Part shown: piece after piece, positions 45,679 through 57,680 of the stretch
Layout: the number at the start of each line of letters is the position of its first letter
Numbering within the stretch: position 1 is the stretch's first letter
Assembly: GCA_030340625.1 (NCBI GenBank)
Contig: JAOPHQ010005693.1
Span: 186,001 to 250,000 of the forward strand
DNA length: 64,000 nucleotides
Source of the DNA: Merluccius polli
Lineage: Eukaryota > Chordata > Actinopteri > Gadiformes > Merlucciidae
Reading direction: 5' to 3'
Position numbers and translations under genes: made by a program
The notes under the pieces: model-generated
The model's database searches: none
Told to the model about the DNA's origin: nothing
The model's input: only the letters and a program-made list of their open reading frames with translations

Positions 45679-47037
45679 CTTATACAATGTTCTCTTTGTG
45701 GCTGCATGTGGCTGCCATTTACATGAATACATTTACGTGAGTCGTGTGTTTTTGTGATTCACCACTAAAATATTGTATTTATATGTAATTTATTTTTCAC
45801 ATTTTATCAAGCTTGACCAAATGTTCATTCCAGATTGGGAGCTGTGAAAAGCATTGTTAACTGTTAATAAGTGCATAATAAATGATTTATTAACCTTAAT
45901 AAAGAATTGTTCTCACTTTAGATCCGGTAGCTGCAAAAAACATTAACTGTTAATAAGTGCATAGTTAACTGCTATTAAATGCATAATAAAGTCTGTATTA
46001 ATCTTAAATTAACACAAAAAGCTTAGATGTTAATACATGCATAGTTAACTGATCATAAATGCATAATAAAGTATGTATTCATCTTTATAAAGCACTAATG
46101 CTTATTAAGGGCCTTATTACCTATTAACTAACGCATATTTAGGGCCTCATTACCTATTTAATAAGCATATTATAAGGACTTATAAGGCCCTTACCTATTA
46201 ACTAATGCTTATCAAGGGCCATATAACCTATTAACTAACGCTTATTTCAAGGACCTTAATATAAAGCGCTTCCTGAAATTGAACGCCCTGCCTGAGGACC
46301 AGAGAGAGGTCCCAACACTGAACAGGCAGTTTAAAAACCTTTCTTTTTACTAGTCTAGGACCAAGTTCTTAATTTGCGTGTGTGTTTGTGTATTTTGAGA
46401 TTTTGTACATTTTGCACTGATTCTTATAATAATTGCACTAATGCCTGTTGATATACATATTTATATTCTGCACTTACACTTGCATGATTGTACTGTGATT
46501 GTATTTTTTTTATGTGAAGCACATTGTGTTGCCCTGTGTATGAAATGTGCTATATAAATAATGCTTGACTTGACTACTAATCACTCACACCAGTTCCACA
46601 TTAGGGCTGCAACCTGTTCCCAACTACCGGTGTATATCCACTTCACTTTATTTGTAAACTTTGTTTTAAGTTTACTTCAGGCAGTAATTGTTATCACCAT
46701 GTTTTCTCTCCCAGCCTGCGATCACAATCCCTTCCGTGTTTTCTTATGAGCTACTTTAAACTTCACATACCCTATTTTCCTGACTTCACTTGAATTCTGC
46801 ATACGTAGGTACGTCTCTAAAAACGTAGTTTATATCCTGTTTCAAACAGGTATACTGTCTATGTAATATTGAAAGTTAATTATTAAAGTACTGATACTGT
46901 TGGCAAATAGTAGCAATAGTAGAAAGCAAACAGTTAAACGTGCTTAGAGATCTCAATATATTTGTTTATTAAATGTACATTTTAGATAGAGGAAGTGGAA
47001 AGAGGAAAAACACTTTGAATCAGTATTCATTTTAGAT
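45484..47037. other. Intergenic downstream of MyHC gene 2
   Basis: (TA)n at 45609-45676; three diverged tandem units of AACTGTTAATAAGTGCATA type (about 45858-46070); the inverted partner of the 35.3-kb repeat (46090-46260); then a LINE 3' remnant (46263-46575). No host gene. Confidence 0.6.
46263..46575 (+). mobile_element. LINE (L2-like) 3' remnant
   Basis: A readable end of an ORF (LPEDQREVPTLNRQFKNL), followed by a 3' end with GAAATGTGCTATATAAATAA and short CTTGA repeats. This closely parallels the 3' end of the LINE at 30950-31047. Confidence 0.65.
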
Positions 47038-47043
47038 TTTATT
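47038..47043 (-). promoter_or_regulatory. Poly(A) signal AATAAA of MyHC gene 2
   Basis: AATAAA on the minus strand, about 54 bases after the stop codon, the same arrangement as in genes 1 and 3. Confidence 0.7.
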
Positions 47044-47096
47044 GATGCTTGTTTGTGATGTTTCAAAATGAACAATGATTAAGAACAACACAAAAC

Positions 47097-50000
47097 TTAT
47101 TCAGCAGCGTCTTTTCCCTATAGAGAAAAAAATATATACCAATACTGTTACCATGTATTTTTGTTGTATTTTTATTTGTGATTTAATATGAAGTTAACAT
47201 GGTTGGTCAGTTTACCTTTCCACCATCACGGCTCTTAGACCTCAGCTTGTTGACCTGAGTCTCTGCGATGTCAGCGCGTTCCTCAGCCTCCTCCAGCTCA
47301 TGTTGAACCTTCCTGAACTTGGACAGGTAAGAGTTGGCCTGCTCCTCCTGTAGGAACATTCATATTTTGTTACTTTAAAAACAAGATGTACTGAAATTGA
47401 TGCAAAAAACGATTTTTTAATTTAGTTTCAACTTACCGCTTCCTCAGCCTGCCTCTTGTAAGCCTTCACCTTCAGTTGCAGCTTGTCAACGAGATCTTGG
47501 AGTCTGGCACCATTCTTCTTATCCTCCTCAGTCTAAAGTGGTGTATGCAGATATGATTTTACATGTAGAATATAATAGTATTTTAATAAAAGGTTCTTAA
47601 CAACATGTACTGCATACCTGGTATGTGAGTTCCTTCACTCTCCTCTCATATTTGCGGACACCTTTAACAGCATCTACTCCACGTCTCTGTTCACCCTCAA
47701 CCTCTGCTTCCAGCTCACGCACCTTCAGTAAAGAAACAGCCATTAGATCTCAATTCAGTCTAGTAATGGTATATAAGGTTTTCTAAACAAAGATATTTTA
47801 CCCTGGACTCTAGTTTTTGAAGCTGCTTCTTGCCACCCTTCATGGCCAGGTTCTCAGCCTCATCCAGACGGTGCTGCAGGTCTTTCACTGTGACCTCCAG
47901 GTTCTTCTTCATTCTCTCCAGGTGAGAGCTGGTATCCTGCTCTTTCTTCAGCTCCTCAGCCATCATGGCAGCCTAATACAAAATCTAACATATTAATCAA
48001 GAGTTCCATTCATGTCCAATTACATGAATTAACCAATAAAAGCAAACCTACATCAGTGATTGCCTTCTTGGCCTTCTCTTCAGCATTCCTGGCTTCCTGG
48101 ACGATGTCGTCCACCTCACCCTGGACTTGGACCAGGTCAGTCTCCAGCTTCTTCTTTGTGTTCAGAAGACTTGTATTCTAAAATAATTGTCAGTTTGTAT
48201 TATTGTCATAATGCGTAGTGTATGAAGTAATTATTGCAAGAATAGGCTTGTTTGTTTACCTGAGAGTGCAGCAGTCCAACACGCTCACTGGCATCCACCA
48301 GCTCTTGCTCAGCCACTTTGCGGCCTCTCTCTGTCTGTTCCAGAGCTGCCCTCAGCTCCTCAATTTCAGCCACCATGAGACCGTTCCTACGGTCCACCAT
48401 GGCAGCCTGCTCCTTCAGGTCGTCCCCTGCTCTGACAGCATCATCAAGGTGCAGTTGGGCATCCTAATATTAACATGAAAACAGAATATCTCACAACAGG
48501 ATATAAATGCAACTATATTTTATATGTGCTGTACATTAGATTCCTGTCAAACCTTCAGTTGTCCCTGAACATTCCTCAACTGCTTCTGGGCCTCAGCAGC
48601 CTGGCGGTTGGCATGACTCAGCTGAATCTCCATCTCATTGAGATCTCCCTCCATCTTCTTCTTGATTCTCAGGGCATCATTCCTGCTCCTGACCTCAGAG
48701 TCCAATGTGCTTTGCATGGAGTCAATGATCCTCTGGCTGTTCCTCTTGATCTGCTCCATCTCCTCATCCTTCTCAGCTATCTTCCTGTCAACCTCACCCT
48801 TAATCTGGTTGAGCTCCAGCTGCACACGCAGAATCTTGGACTCCTCATGCTCCAGAGTGCCCTAAATTATAAAACAATGTTAGAATATTTAATTGAAAGG
48901 ACATTCAATTTCATAATAAAAAATGTACAGCTACATGAAAATGTTTATTTCATTATCACCTCAGCTTCCTCAAGAGCTGTCTGGATCTCAGTCTTCTCAG
49001 TCTCCACCTGCTTCTTGGACTTTTCCAGCTCATGGATGCTCTTTCCAGTCTCACCAATTTGTTCAGTCAGGTCAGAAATCTCCTCTGTAGAAAGGGTTAC
49101 ATATTGTTATTGTTATCAATTCAATTGATTGAACATTAAAGCTATATATGTAGTAATCTTTGAAAATGCTCATGCCAAAATAAACAATTGAACTCACGTT
49201 GGAGGTTCTTGTTTTCACGCTTCAGGGTCTCCAGCTGATCCAGAGCTTCTTCATATGAGTTCTTCATCTTGAAAAGCTCAGTGCTGAGAGAACGAGCCTC
49301 TTTCTGAGATCCCTCAAGCTCTGCCTGGCCCTCCTCATATTTCTGTTTCCACTCTGCCAGGACCTGACCATTGTCAAGGTGAAAAATGTTTTTCATTGGT
49401 CAATGCAAATGTTCAGCTTTCATAAAACTCAACCATATCCATATCCACACACCTTGTCAAAGTTCCTCTGCTTCTTGTCAAGGTTGGCAGCCAGTCCATT
49501 GGCCCTCTCCACATCAATCATGAGGTCCTCCACCTCACCCTGGAGTCTCTGTTTGGTCTTCTCCAGAGAGGCACACTTGGAATTCACAGCCTCAATCTGT
49601 TCCTCAGCTTCCTGAAGGCGCTGGGCAAGCTTTTTCCTGTTAAAGAACAACACAGTTAATTTGTGTACATCCATCAAATGTATAAATGTCTACTTTAGAT
49701 AAAGTATCAAATATTTGACTCACTTGGCCTCCTCAAGCTCCTCAGTGCGCTGGATAGCATCAGTTTCATACTTGCTCCTCCACTGAGCAACCTCACTGTT
49801 GGCCTTGGACATTCCACGCTGCAGCTCAGCCTTGGCCTCCTGCTCCTCCTCAAACTGCTCCCTCAGAAGGTCACAGTCATGGCGGGCTGATTGCACACCA
49901 TGAGCAAGAGCATTCTTTGCCTACAAAAGGTGATGAGAAAATTCACTCATTTAAATATTCAAAAACGTAGAAATTAAAGAAAAAAACCCAGCAAATTCAA

Positions 50001-52826
50001 TTATTTTAAATGACTGTATACCTTGACTTCCTCCTCAATTTGCCTCTTCAGCTCTTCAATCTGCTGAGTATAGGCCTGCTTGCCTCTGGTTAGCTGGGAG
50101 ACAAGACCTTCTTTCTCCTCAAGCTGACGACCAAACTCACCTAGGTGATAACATAAATTGTTATTAAATATATCAATTCCACATATATGCCACATGCACG
50201 AATAAGGTTTGTTTGCATTTGTTGGGGGTTAGTTTTAGGGCTATGGTTAGGGTTATACAAATATATAGGGTTGTTTATAATCAATTGTATATACTTACCA
50301 TTCTCAGTCAGCAGCCTTGCTCTCTGAGCACTGACGTCATTTATCTGGCGACTGTTCTCTTCACTCTTGGCCTTGACTTCACTCAGCTGGTCCTCAAGGG
50401 TACGGCACATCTTCTCCAGATTCCCCTGGTAATTACATGTTTACTAGTTAGCACAAGTGTTTTCTTATAATTGTGTTCACACAATATTATATTGTATTTA
50501 TTATATTGTATTGTATTTGATTGTATTTAAAACATATTTCACCTTGGCCTTAGCAACTGCTTCCATGTTGCTGGAGAGGTCATCAATCTCCATCTTGTAC
50601 TCGCTCTTCTCCTTCTCAAGCTTCTGCTTGACACGCTGAAGGTTGTCAATCTGCTCTCCCAGCTCGGCAACACTGTCAGCCTGCTTCTTACGCAGAGAAG
50701 CAGCAGTGGCTTCATGCTGCAGGGTGGACTCCTCAAGGTCTCGACGTAGCTTCTGGAACTCAGCCTCACGCTTCTTGTTCATCTCAATCTGAGCAGAAGT
50801 GGCTCCACCAGCCTCCTCAAGCCTCTCACTGATCTCTTCAAGTTCTCTGGAGAGGTCAGCTCTCTGCTTCTCAACCTTGGCACGAGCAGCACGCTCAGCC
50901 TCAATCTCTTCCTCCAGCTCCTCAATACGGGCCTTAATGAGATGCAAATATTGAGATAAATTTCCAAGTATGTCATATCAGAAAATGCATGTTAACAACA
51001 AAAGGAAGTTCATTAGGCAAACTATTGTCCCACCTGAAGCTCCTTGATCTTCTTCTGAAGTTGAGCACCCAGGGACTGCTCATCCTCAATCTTGCTAAGA
51101 AGCTGACTGGTCTCAAAGTCCTTCCTGATGATAAAACAATATACCACACAACTTAATAACATACTCCTTGTATGAATGCTTCAAATAAAAAGTAAGATTT
51201 GTTGAATCACATTACTTTTTGAGTTTCTCATCAGACTGCTGTTTGTCATTCTCAAGATCCATGATGGATTCCTGAGCCAGCTTCAGGTCACCCTCAAGCT
51301 TTCTCTTGGCTCTCTCAAGGTCCATACGGAGCTTCTTCTCTTGCTCCAGAGAACCTTCAAGCTGCAATTTAAAAAAGTGATTAATTGACTGCCATTTTGG
51401 AAAAGGCTATATGCATTTTCTAATCTCACAAAAAAATGAATCCTCACATCATCCACTTGCTGTTCAAGCTTGGTCTTGGCCTTTGTCAGAGTGTTGACTT
51501 TGTCTTCCTCTGCCTGCAGGTCATCAAGGGTCTGCTGGTGTGCCTCTTGGAGGGCTTTCTTCTCCTTTGTCAGCTTACCAATGCTCTCATCCTGAGAGGC
51601 CATCTCCTCAGTCAGGTTCTTCACCTAAACAAAACAAAATGACATGTCATACATGCTTATTAGTAATGTGTTACTTTCTATGTGATTCTTTTGTTCATGT
51701 TCTGACAAACACTCTTTACAAACCTTGTTCTCAGTGGCATGTTTCTCCTTCTCCACTTTAGCTAAGGTGAGCTCCAGATCATCGATGTCCTTCTTGAGCT
51801 CAGAGCATTCATCCTCCAGTTTCCTCTTCTTGGCAGTCAGCTCAGCATTCATTTCCTCCTCATCCTCCAGTCTCTCAGTTGTCTCCTTGAGTTTGGCCTC
51901 CAGCTGGATCTTACTCTTGATGAGTCCCTCACACCTCTCTTCAGCATCATTCAGATTATCTCCTTCCTGTTTAAATTATATTATTTAAATTGAAATATAT
52001 ATCATCATATCAGTCATATTGCATGGCATATCACATGTATCTCAATGGGTGTACATGTTGACACAAAACAAATATTTACTTACAGAAGCCACTTGCAGCT
52101 GCAGATCATTTTTCTCCTGCAGAAGAGAAACCATCTTCTCCTCCAGTTCCTTCTTCTTGGCCAAGGCAGTAGCCAGGTCTGTCTTCATCTTTTCATAGTT
52201 CTCCTTCATCTGGGAAAGCTCCTTCTCAGTTTCAGCACTCTTCAGAAGAGGCTTGATCTTGTAGTAAACCTTCATCCATGGCCAGTGTTTGACATTCATG
52301 AATGAGCGGATGTTGTACTGAATAGTGTAAACAGCTTCCCTGTAAAGAAAATGCAGTACATTTAATACAAAATTATATTGATTGTACAAAACAGGCACAT
52401 CTTCTTATGAATCAATGTTTTGAAATATACCTTGTCTCTGTCATCTTCACAAACTCCTTCCTCATGAGGTAAGCGCGGCAGAGAGCCTGAATCATTCCGA
52501 CCAAAGATGCCAGCTTTTCATCTCTCATCTCCTCAAGAGTACCCAGAAGACCAGCTTTGAAGAACACCTTAAGGTAAGAAAAACATCTAGTCAGAGAGCC
52601 ACTTTCAATCAAGTACATATGTAGTTTTTGACAACATTAAACCGACCTTGGTGTGTCCAAACTTGTACTCATCATGGGGAACATCAATAGACCCAAGCAG
52701 TTTCTCAGAAGCCTTCTTGTTGTCAATGAACTGGCCCTCAGGAATGACACTGGCATTCAGTACTTTGTATCTGTAGGAGTCCAATATGAAGTGTTTTATA
52801 GAAAGAGTTGTATATATACAAGTTTA

Positions 52827-52905
<79 letters not shown>

Positions 52906-55900
52906 TAAAAAATCATTGTTCAGTCAATGAGTTATACCTCTGCTTGAAGTCAGCATAGAGGATTCTGCTAGGGAAGCCCTTTCTGCAGATTCTGATGCCC
53001 TCCAGTACACCGTTACACCTCAGCTGGTGGATAACCAGGAAGTTCTCCATGAGTCCTGTGATTTTGGTGATATATATATAGTTAATATAAATATTTAGGC
53101 GTAACCATGACAATGAAAAGCAATTTCTGTCTTTAAAAATATAACATTCATTTTACTATATCATACGATAACAAAAAACCCTAATGCAAGTAATATTACC
53201 TGGTACTTTTGTCTCATTGGGAATGAGACAACGTACAAAGTGAGGATGGGTGCTCCTCAAATTGGTCATCAGCTTGCCCAAATTTTCCTGTTCACGTGAG
53301 ATAAACATTTTAATTAAAAGCATTTACCAACATTTTGATTTCAGTCATGAACTTCAGTTTTCCCAGAGTCCTTACCCTGAACTGTGAAGACACAGTCTGC
53401 ATGGAACCACCCTTCTTTTTGCCTCCCTTCTTGGCACCGCTAGCCTCTATAATTCAAGTATAAATAATGTTAAGCATTTGAATACTTAAAATGTTGAGTT
53501 ACAATTCCATAATAACGTTGAAATATACCCTTAAGCCTTAAGACGTCAAACATATATTTTACCTTCAGCAACTGCAGGTGGATATAGGACAGGCAGCAGT
53601 TTGTTTGAGGACTTCTGGTACAGCTGCAAAACAGACTCGTTCAGGGGATCCTTGTTCTTGTCCAGCCAGCCAGTGACGTTGTAGTCCACGGTACCAGCAT
53701 AGTGCACCAGGGAGAAGTGAGCCTCAGCCTTGCCCTTTCCGGGCTTGGGCTTCTCAAATGCTCTGTTTTTGCCAAGATGATGATCATACAGCTTGTTCTT
53801 GAAGGAAGTGTCTGAGGCTTTGGGGAACATGCACTCCTCTTCAAGGACGGAGAAGATGCCCATTGGCTATATAGAAAGAAATATTTAGGAAATATTTAGA
53901 TAAGGTAGTTTTAAACCACACTAAGAATAGTGATATTTAGTTATAAAAGTCATGTGTACCTTCTCAATAAGCTCAATGCAGGCAGCCAAGTCCATGCCGA
54001 AGTCAATGAACTCCCAGATGATACCCTCCTTCTTGTACTCCTCTTGCTCCAGGACGAACATGTGGTGGTTGAAGAACTGTTGCAGTTTCTCATTGGTGAA
54101 GTTGATGCACAGCTGCTCCATGCTGTTGTACTAATAGAGAACATAAGGTTAGCCAATGTTCATCCACTGTGACACTGCTCTGTCTTTAAGCCGAGGAAAC
54201 TATTATTATAAGAAATGCATTCTTACATCAAAGATCTCAAAACCAGCAATATCCAGCACACCAATATAGGATGATCTTGGCTGTTTGGTGTCCAGCATCT
54301 GGTTGATACGGATGACCATCCACAAGAACATCCTCTCATAGATAGACTTGCCCAGGGCACTCACTGAGTTGTACACCTAGAGCAGGGTAGAAGATTAGAT
54401 TTACATACCAACGACTACAATTACTTCTTGATCATTATTCCAGGTATTTACATACCTGAGGTACGGTCTGTCCCTTAGTGACAAACTCATTTCCGACCTT
54501 CACTCTGGGGTAGCACAAACCCTTGAGCATGTCAGCAGAATTCAGACCAAGCAGGTAGGCAACTTTGTCAGCATCTAAATAGTTTATATAACATAAAAAA
54601 ATAATGACAAGTTTGAATAAAATTGCTGAATTACTACAGATTTACACATATTTTGAATGCAACTATTTACGCCAAACCTGGAATTTGGAAATGTCCAGAG
54701 GTCATATTAAAACATTTTCATGTTATCAACTCACCCTCTGTGCCATCTGGCTCAGCCTGCTCCTCACGCTGCTTCTGCTTGAACTTCATGTTACCGTGGT
54801 GAAGCACAGCACCAGTAAACTTATAGATGCCCATCTTCTCCTCATTGTTGAAGCCCAGAATATCAATAGCAGCCTGTAGGAAAATAAAGCATATCATTCA
54901 TTATTCAATCTAAATACGTTAATACATGCCCGTTACATACATGCCAGTCCTGGCATGTATGTAAAGTAGTTGTAAACATTGACTCACATCAGTAGCATCC
55001 AGCTCCTCTTTGTCATCAATACTGGCCACAGTGATCTGACCCTGACTGCACATGGGGAAGTCATAGGGGTTACTGGTGATGAGTGTCATTTCTGAAAAAA
55101 AAAATGAAAAAAGAATACAAATGTAATATGGTCATTTTAAATATTCAAATTTGAACTTGTTTGAAATGAAATGATGTTTTTATTTGACTTTTCACACAAG
55201 TTAAAGGCAGTTCTGCGTAACAATACATCTTACTGCTAACATTTACTTCTCACTACTACACCATCTTACCAATGATCTCAGGTTTGTGGTTGGTCATCAT
55301 CTGGTAGAAGATGTGGTAGCCTCTCTCATCGGGAAGCTGGAATGTCACTCGGGACTTCTCCAGCAGATCTATAAGGCACATTAATGAATCAAAACCTATT
55401 TCACCCATAATGAGGGTTTATACATTGTTATTTGGATACTAGATACTTACAAGTCTCAATGTCAGCACTGGACAGTTTACCAGAAGCACCAAAATGGATT
55501 CTGATGAATTTACCCTGTTTAGAAAAGCCTGATTTGAGTTTTTGTCAAAGATAAAGTATGATTGCAGACGTTTAACATACTAAGTCTGTACTTACGAAAC
55601 GAGAGGAGTTGTCATTTCTCACAGTCTTGGCATTACCGTAGGCCTCCAGCAGGGGATTGGCTGCAATAATCTGGTCCTCCAGTGACCCCTATGATGAAAG
55701 TTCCAGTGTTTATCCTCAGTTCCCAGGGCATCACTACATTTCTTGTTGTGTTTCAGGTTTTATGAGTTTTTATGTTTTAATAGTTTATTGATTTGATGTT
55801 TTATATAGCATACCTTAATCTTCGAATCATCCTTCTTCTTGTCACCACCCACTGAGATGGTAGCAAAGTACTGGATGACACGCTTGGTGTTCACAGTCTT

Positions 55901-56840
55901 TCCAGCACCGGATTCTCCACTGGGTATGAGAAGAAGGTAATTAAGAGTTTACAGATTTTTTGTTTTTGTTTTGACTTCTAATGTTAAGTCATTCAACTAA
56001 ACATCAAGATCAGATATAAACTTACGTGATCAAGACTGACTGATTCTCTCTATCTGCAAAATAAATAAATCAAAGTATTACATTTATTCAAACATAACAT
56101 ACCAAACTTAATTTAAATTAAATTAGATTTAATATTTTAAAGCAAATTTGCATGTACATACCAGTGAGCATGTTCTGGAAGGCGTTGTCAGAGACAGAGA
56201 AGATGTGGGGTGGAGCCTCCATACGCTTCTTGCCTCTGTAGGCATTGACAACCTCCTGATCGTACACTGGGAGCCACTTGTAGGGGTTTACAGTGGCACA
56301 GAACAGTCCAGAGTAGGTCTGAAGGAGATCAGAGAGAGATGATCATTAATATGATCTGTGATATCGTTAAGTAATATTTTACTTCATATAGTAGGTTAAT
56401 ATCTTACGTAGATCATCCATGCTGCATAACGCTCTGCAAGGTTATACAACACAGAGGCTTCATTGAGATGGGTCATCATGGCCATGTCCTCAATTTTGTC
56501 ATACTTGGGAGGATTCATGGGTGTGACATCATCCTCCTTGACTGTCCTCTCCTAAAAAAGGCAAAACATTTTTTTTTTGAACTTTGAAACGTGTCGCACT
56601 GTTATGAATGGCAATAAATGAAATGCAGCCTACCTCCTCTGTTTTCAAGACTTTAACAGTGACTTTGCCACCGTCCTTCTTCAGGATGGTACACTTGACG
56701 TACAGCTCCTTAGCATCAGCCACATATGCAGCACTCTTGGCATCAAAGGGCTTGTTCTGGGCCTCAATCCTCTCCTTCTCTGGCTTACGAAGGTAAATCG
56801 CAGCCTTGCCGTAAACGGCCATCTCAGCGTCCGTACTCAT
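47097..56840 (-). CDS. myh: Fast skeletal myosin heavy chain, gene 2 (39 coding exons, 1935 aa)
   Basis: Same protein class as gene 1. Coding exons, 5' to 3': 56840-56634, 56551-56408, 56318-56162, 56053-56026, 55919-55814, 55688-55596, 55514-55451, 55368-55270, 55091-54988, 54873-54735, 54574-54456, 54376-54227, 54130-53960, 53866-53563, 53446-53376, 53287-53200, 53055-52938, 52770-52647, 52567-52431, 52339-52084, 51966-51724, 51624-51448, 51361-51216, 51124-51034, 50932-50543, 50425-50299, 50140-50022, 49920-49724, 49636-49453, 49363-49198, 49084-48960, 48861-48553, 48463-48260, 48177-48052, 47972-47802, 47722-47618, 47532-47437, 47347-47216, 47117-47097. All exon lengths equal those of gene 1 except the loop 1 exon (106 against 112 nt) and the loop 2 exon (71 against 65 nt). 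Loop 1 reads GGDKKKDDSK, loop 2 EEASGAKKGGKKKGGS, and the end GGKGKDAAE. All splice donors are GT. The frame is open throughout, so the gene looks functional. Confidence 0.95.
52829..52901. repeat. (TA)n in MyHC gene 2 intron
   Basis: About 73 bases of pure TA in the intron between exons 52647-52770 and 52938-53055. Absent from the gene 1 counterpart. Confidence 0.95.
54933..54964. repeat. Perfect 32-nt palindrome in MyHC gene 2 intron
   Basis: TTACATACATGCCAG, then TC, then CTGGCATGTATGTAA: 15-bp arms. It is not present in the corresponding gene 1 intron (20004-20093). Confidence 0.9.
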
Positions 56841-57680
56841 GATGGAGGCTTACTGTAAGGCAGTAGATGGGAAAATCTTTAATGTATGTCATATGCTACT
56901 GTCATTTTTACCTTCATCCTTAAATCGTTCTCATCGAGCTCGGTATAGCACAGATGAAATAACTCTTACCCTTTTCTTCTCCCCTATGAGAAATCTTTAT
57001 GTTTGAGCCCTGAAATTGAAAGACATGATATTATAAGCTGTTTAATTGATACTTTTGTAACACTAACACATTTGTATTGAAATAACAATACCACCTTCTT
57101 GACAAGGAATAGTGTATTTCATTGTAAATGCAGGTTCATATTCCTAAACTTACAATCAAACTGGATGACATGCATTAATAGATTTATTTTTGTTTAAAAC
57201 AATCTCTAGTGAGCGTCAAACTAAATATCAAAGTTTTGAGATCTGTTGCCTCACTGTACTCTGCGTTAACCTCTAGCATTAAGTGGTTCACCAACTGTTT
57301 TTAATTCCTTGTGAATTGTCACAACAGGCTGTAGCCAACCGAAAATAGAGCTATGGTAGCACTAACAAATAATGTATTTCAATACCAATTCACATGAAAT
57401 CAGAAAGTTGTACGACTGTCATGATGAGGAACAGTGTATTTTATAGCGTGAATGAATCATTCAATAGATAATGTTTGTTAAAATAATCTCTAAATTAAAC
57501 AGTTTCAAGTGAAATCAAACAAGCATCAAAGTTTTGAATGAATGAGAGCTGTAGCACCACTCTGACTTACCACCAGTTGTAACTTTCTCAACTGCCCTGC
57601 AAGCTGTTCATCTCTTTCAGGAGCCTCTTATATACTAGACTGCAGGGTAAGCACACACTCAATATGGGCATGAGGTTGAA
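56841..57680 (-). promoter_or_regulatory. MyHC gene 2 5' noncoding exons and TATA promoter
   Basis: The ATG exon extends to 56848; noncoding exon 2 is 56970-57009; exon 1 begins at 57571 and ends near 57603. The TATA box (TATATAA, minus strand) is at 57628-57634. The CATGCCCATATT motif (minus strand) is at 57661-57672, 27 bases from the TATA box as in gene 1. The exon 1 end, TTACAACTGGTG followed by GTAAG, is also shared. Confidence 0.75.

Noticed and set aside
48475..49128. 217-aa plus-strand ORF, repeated at 62631-63284
   Set aside because: It is antisense to myosin rod exons and the introns between them. The coiled-coil codon bias of the minus strand keeps the complementary frame open; its identity in genes 2 and 3 only reflects the duplicated DNA.
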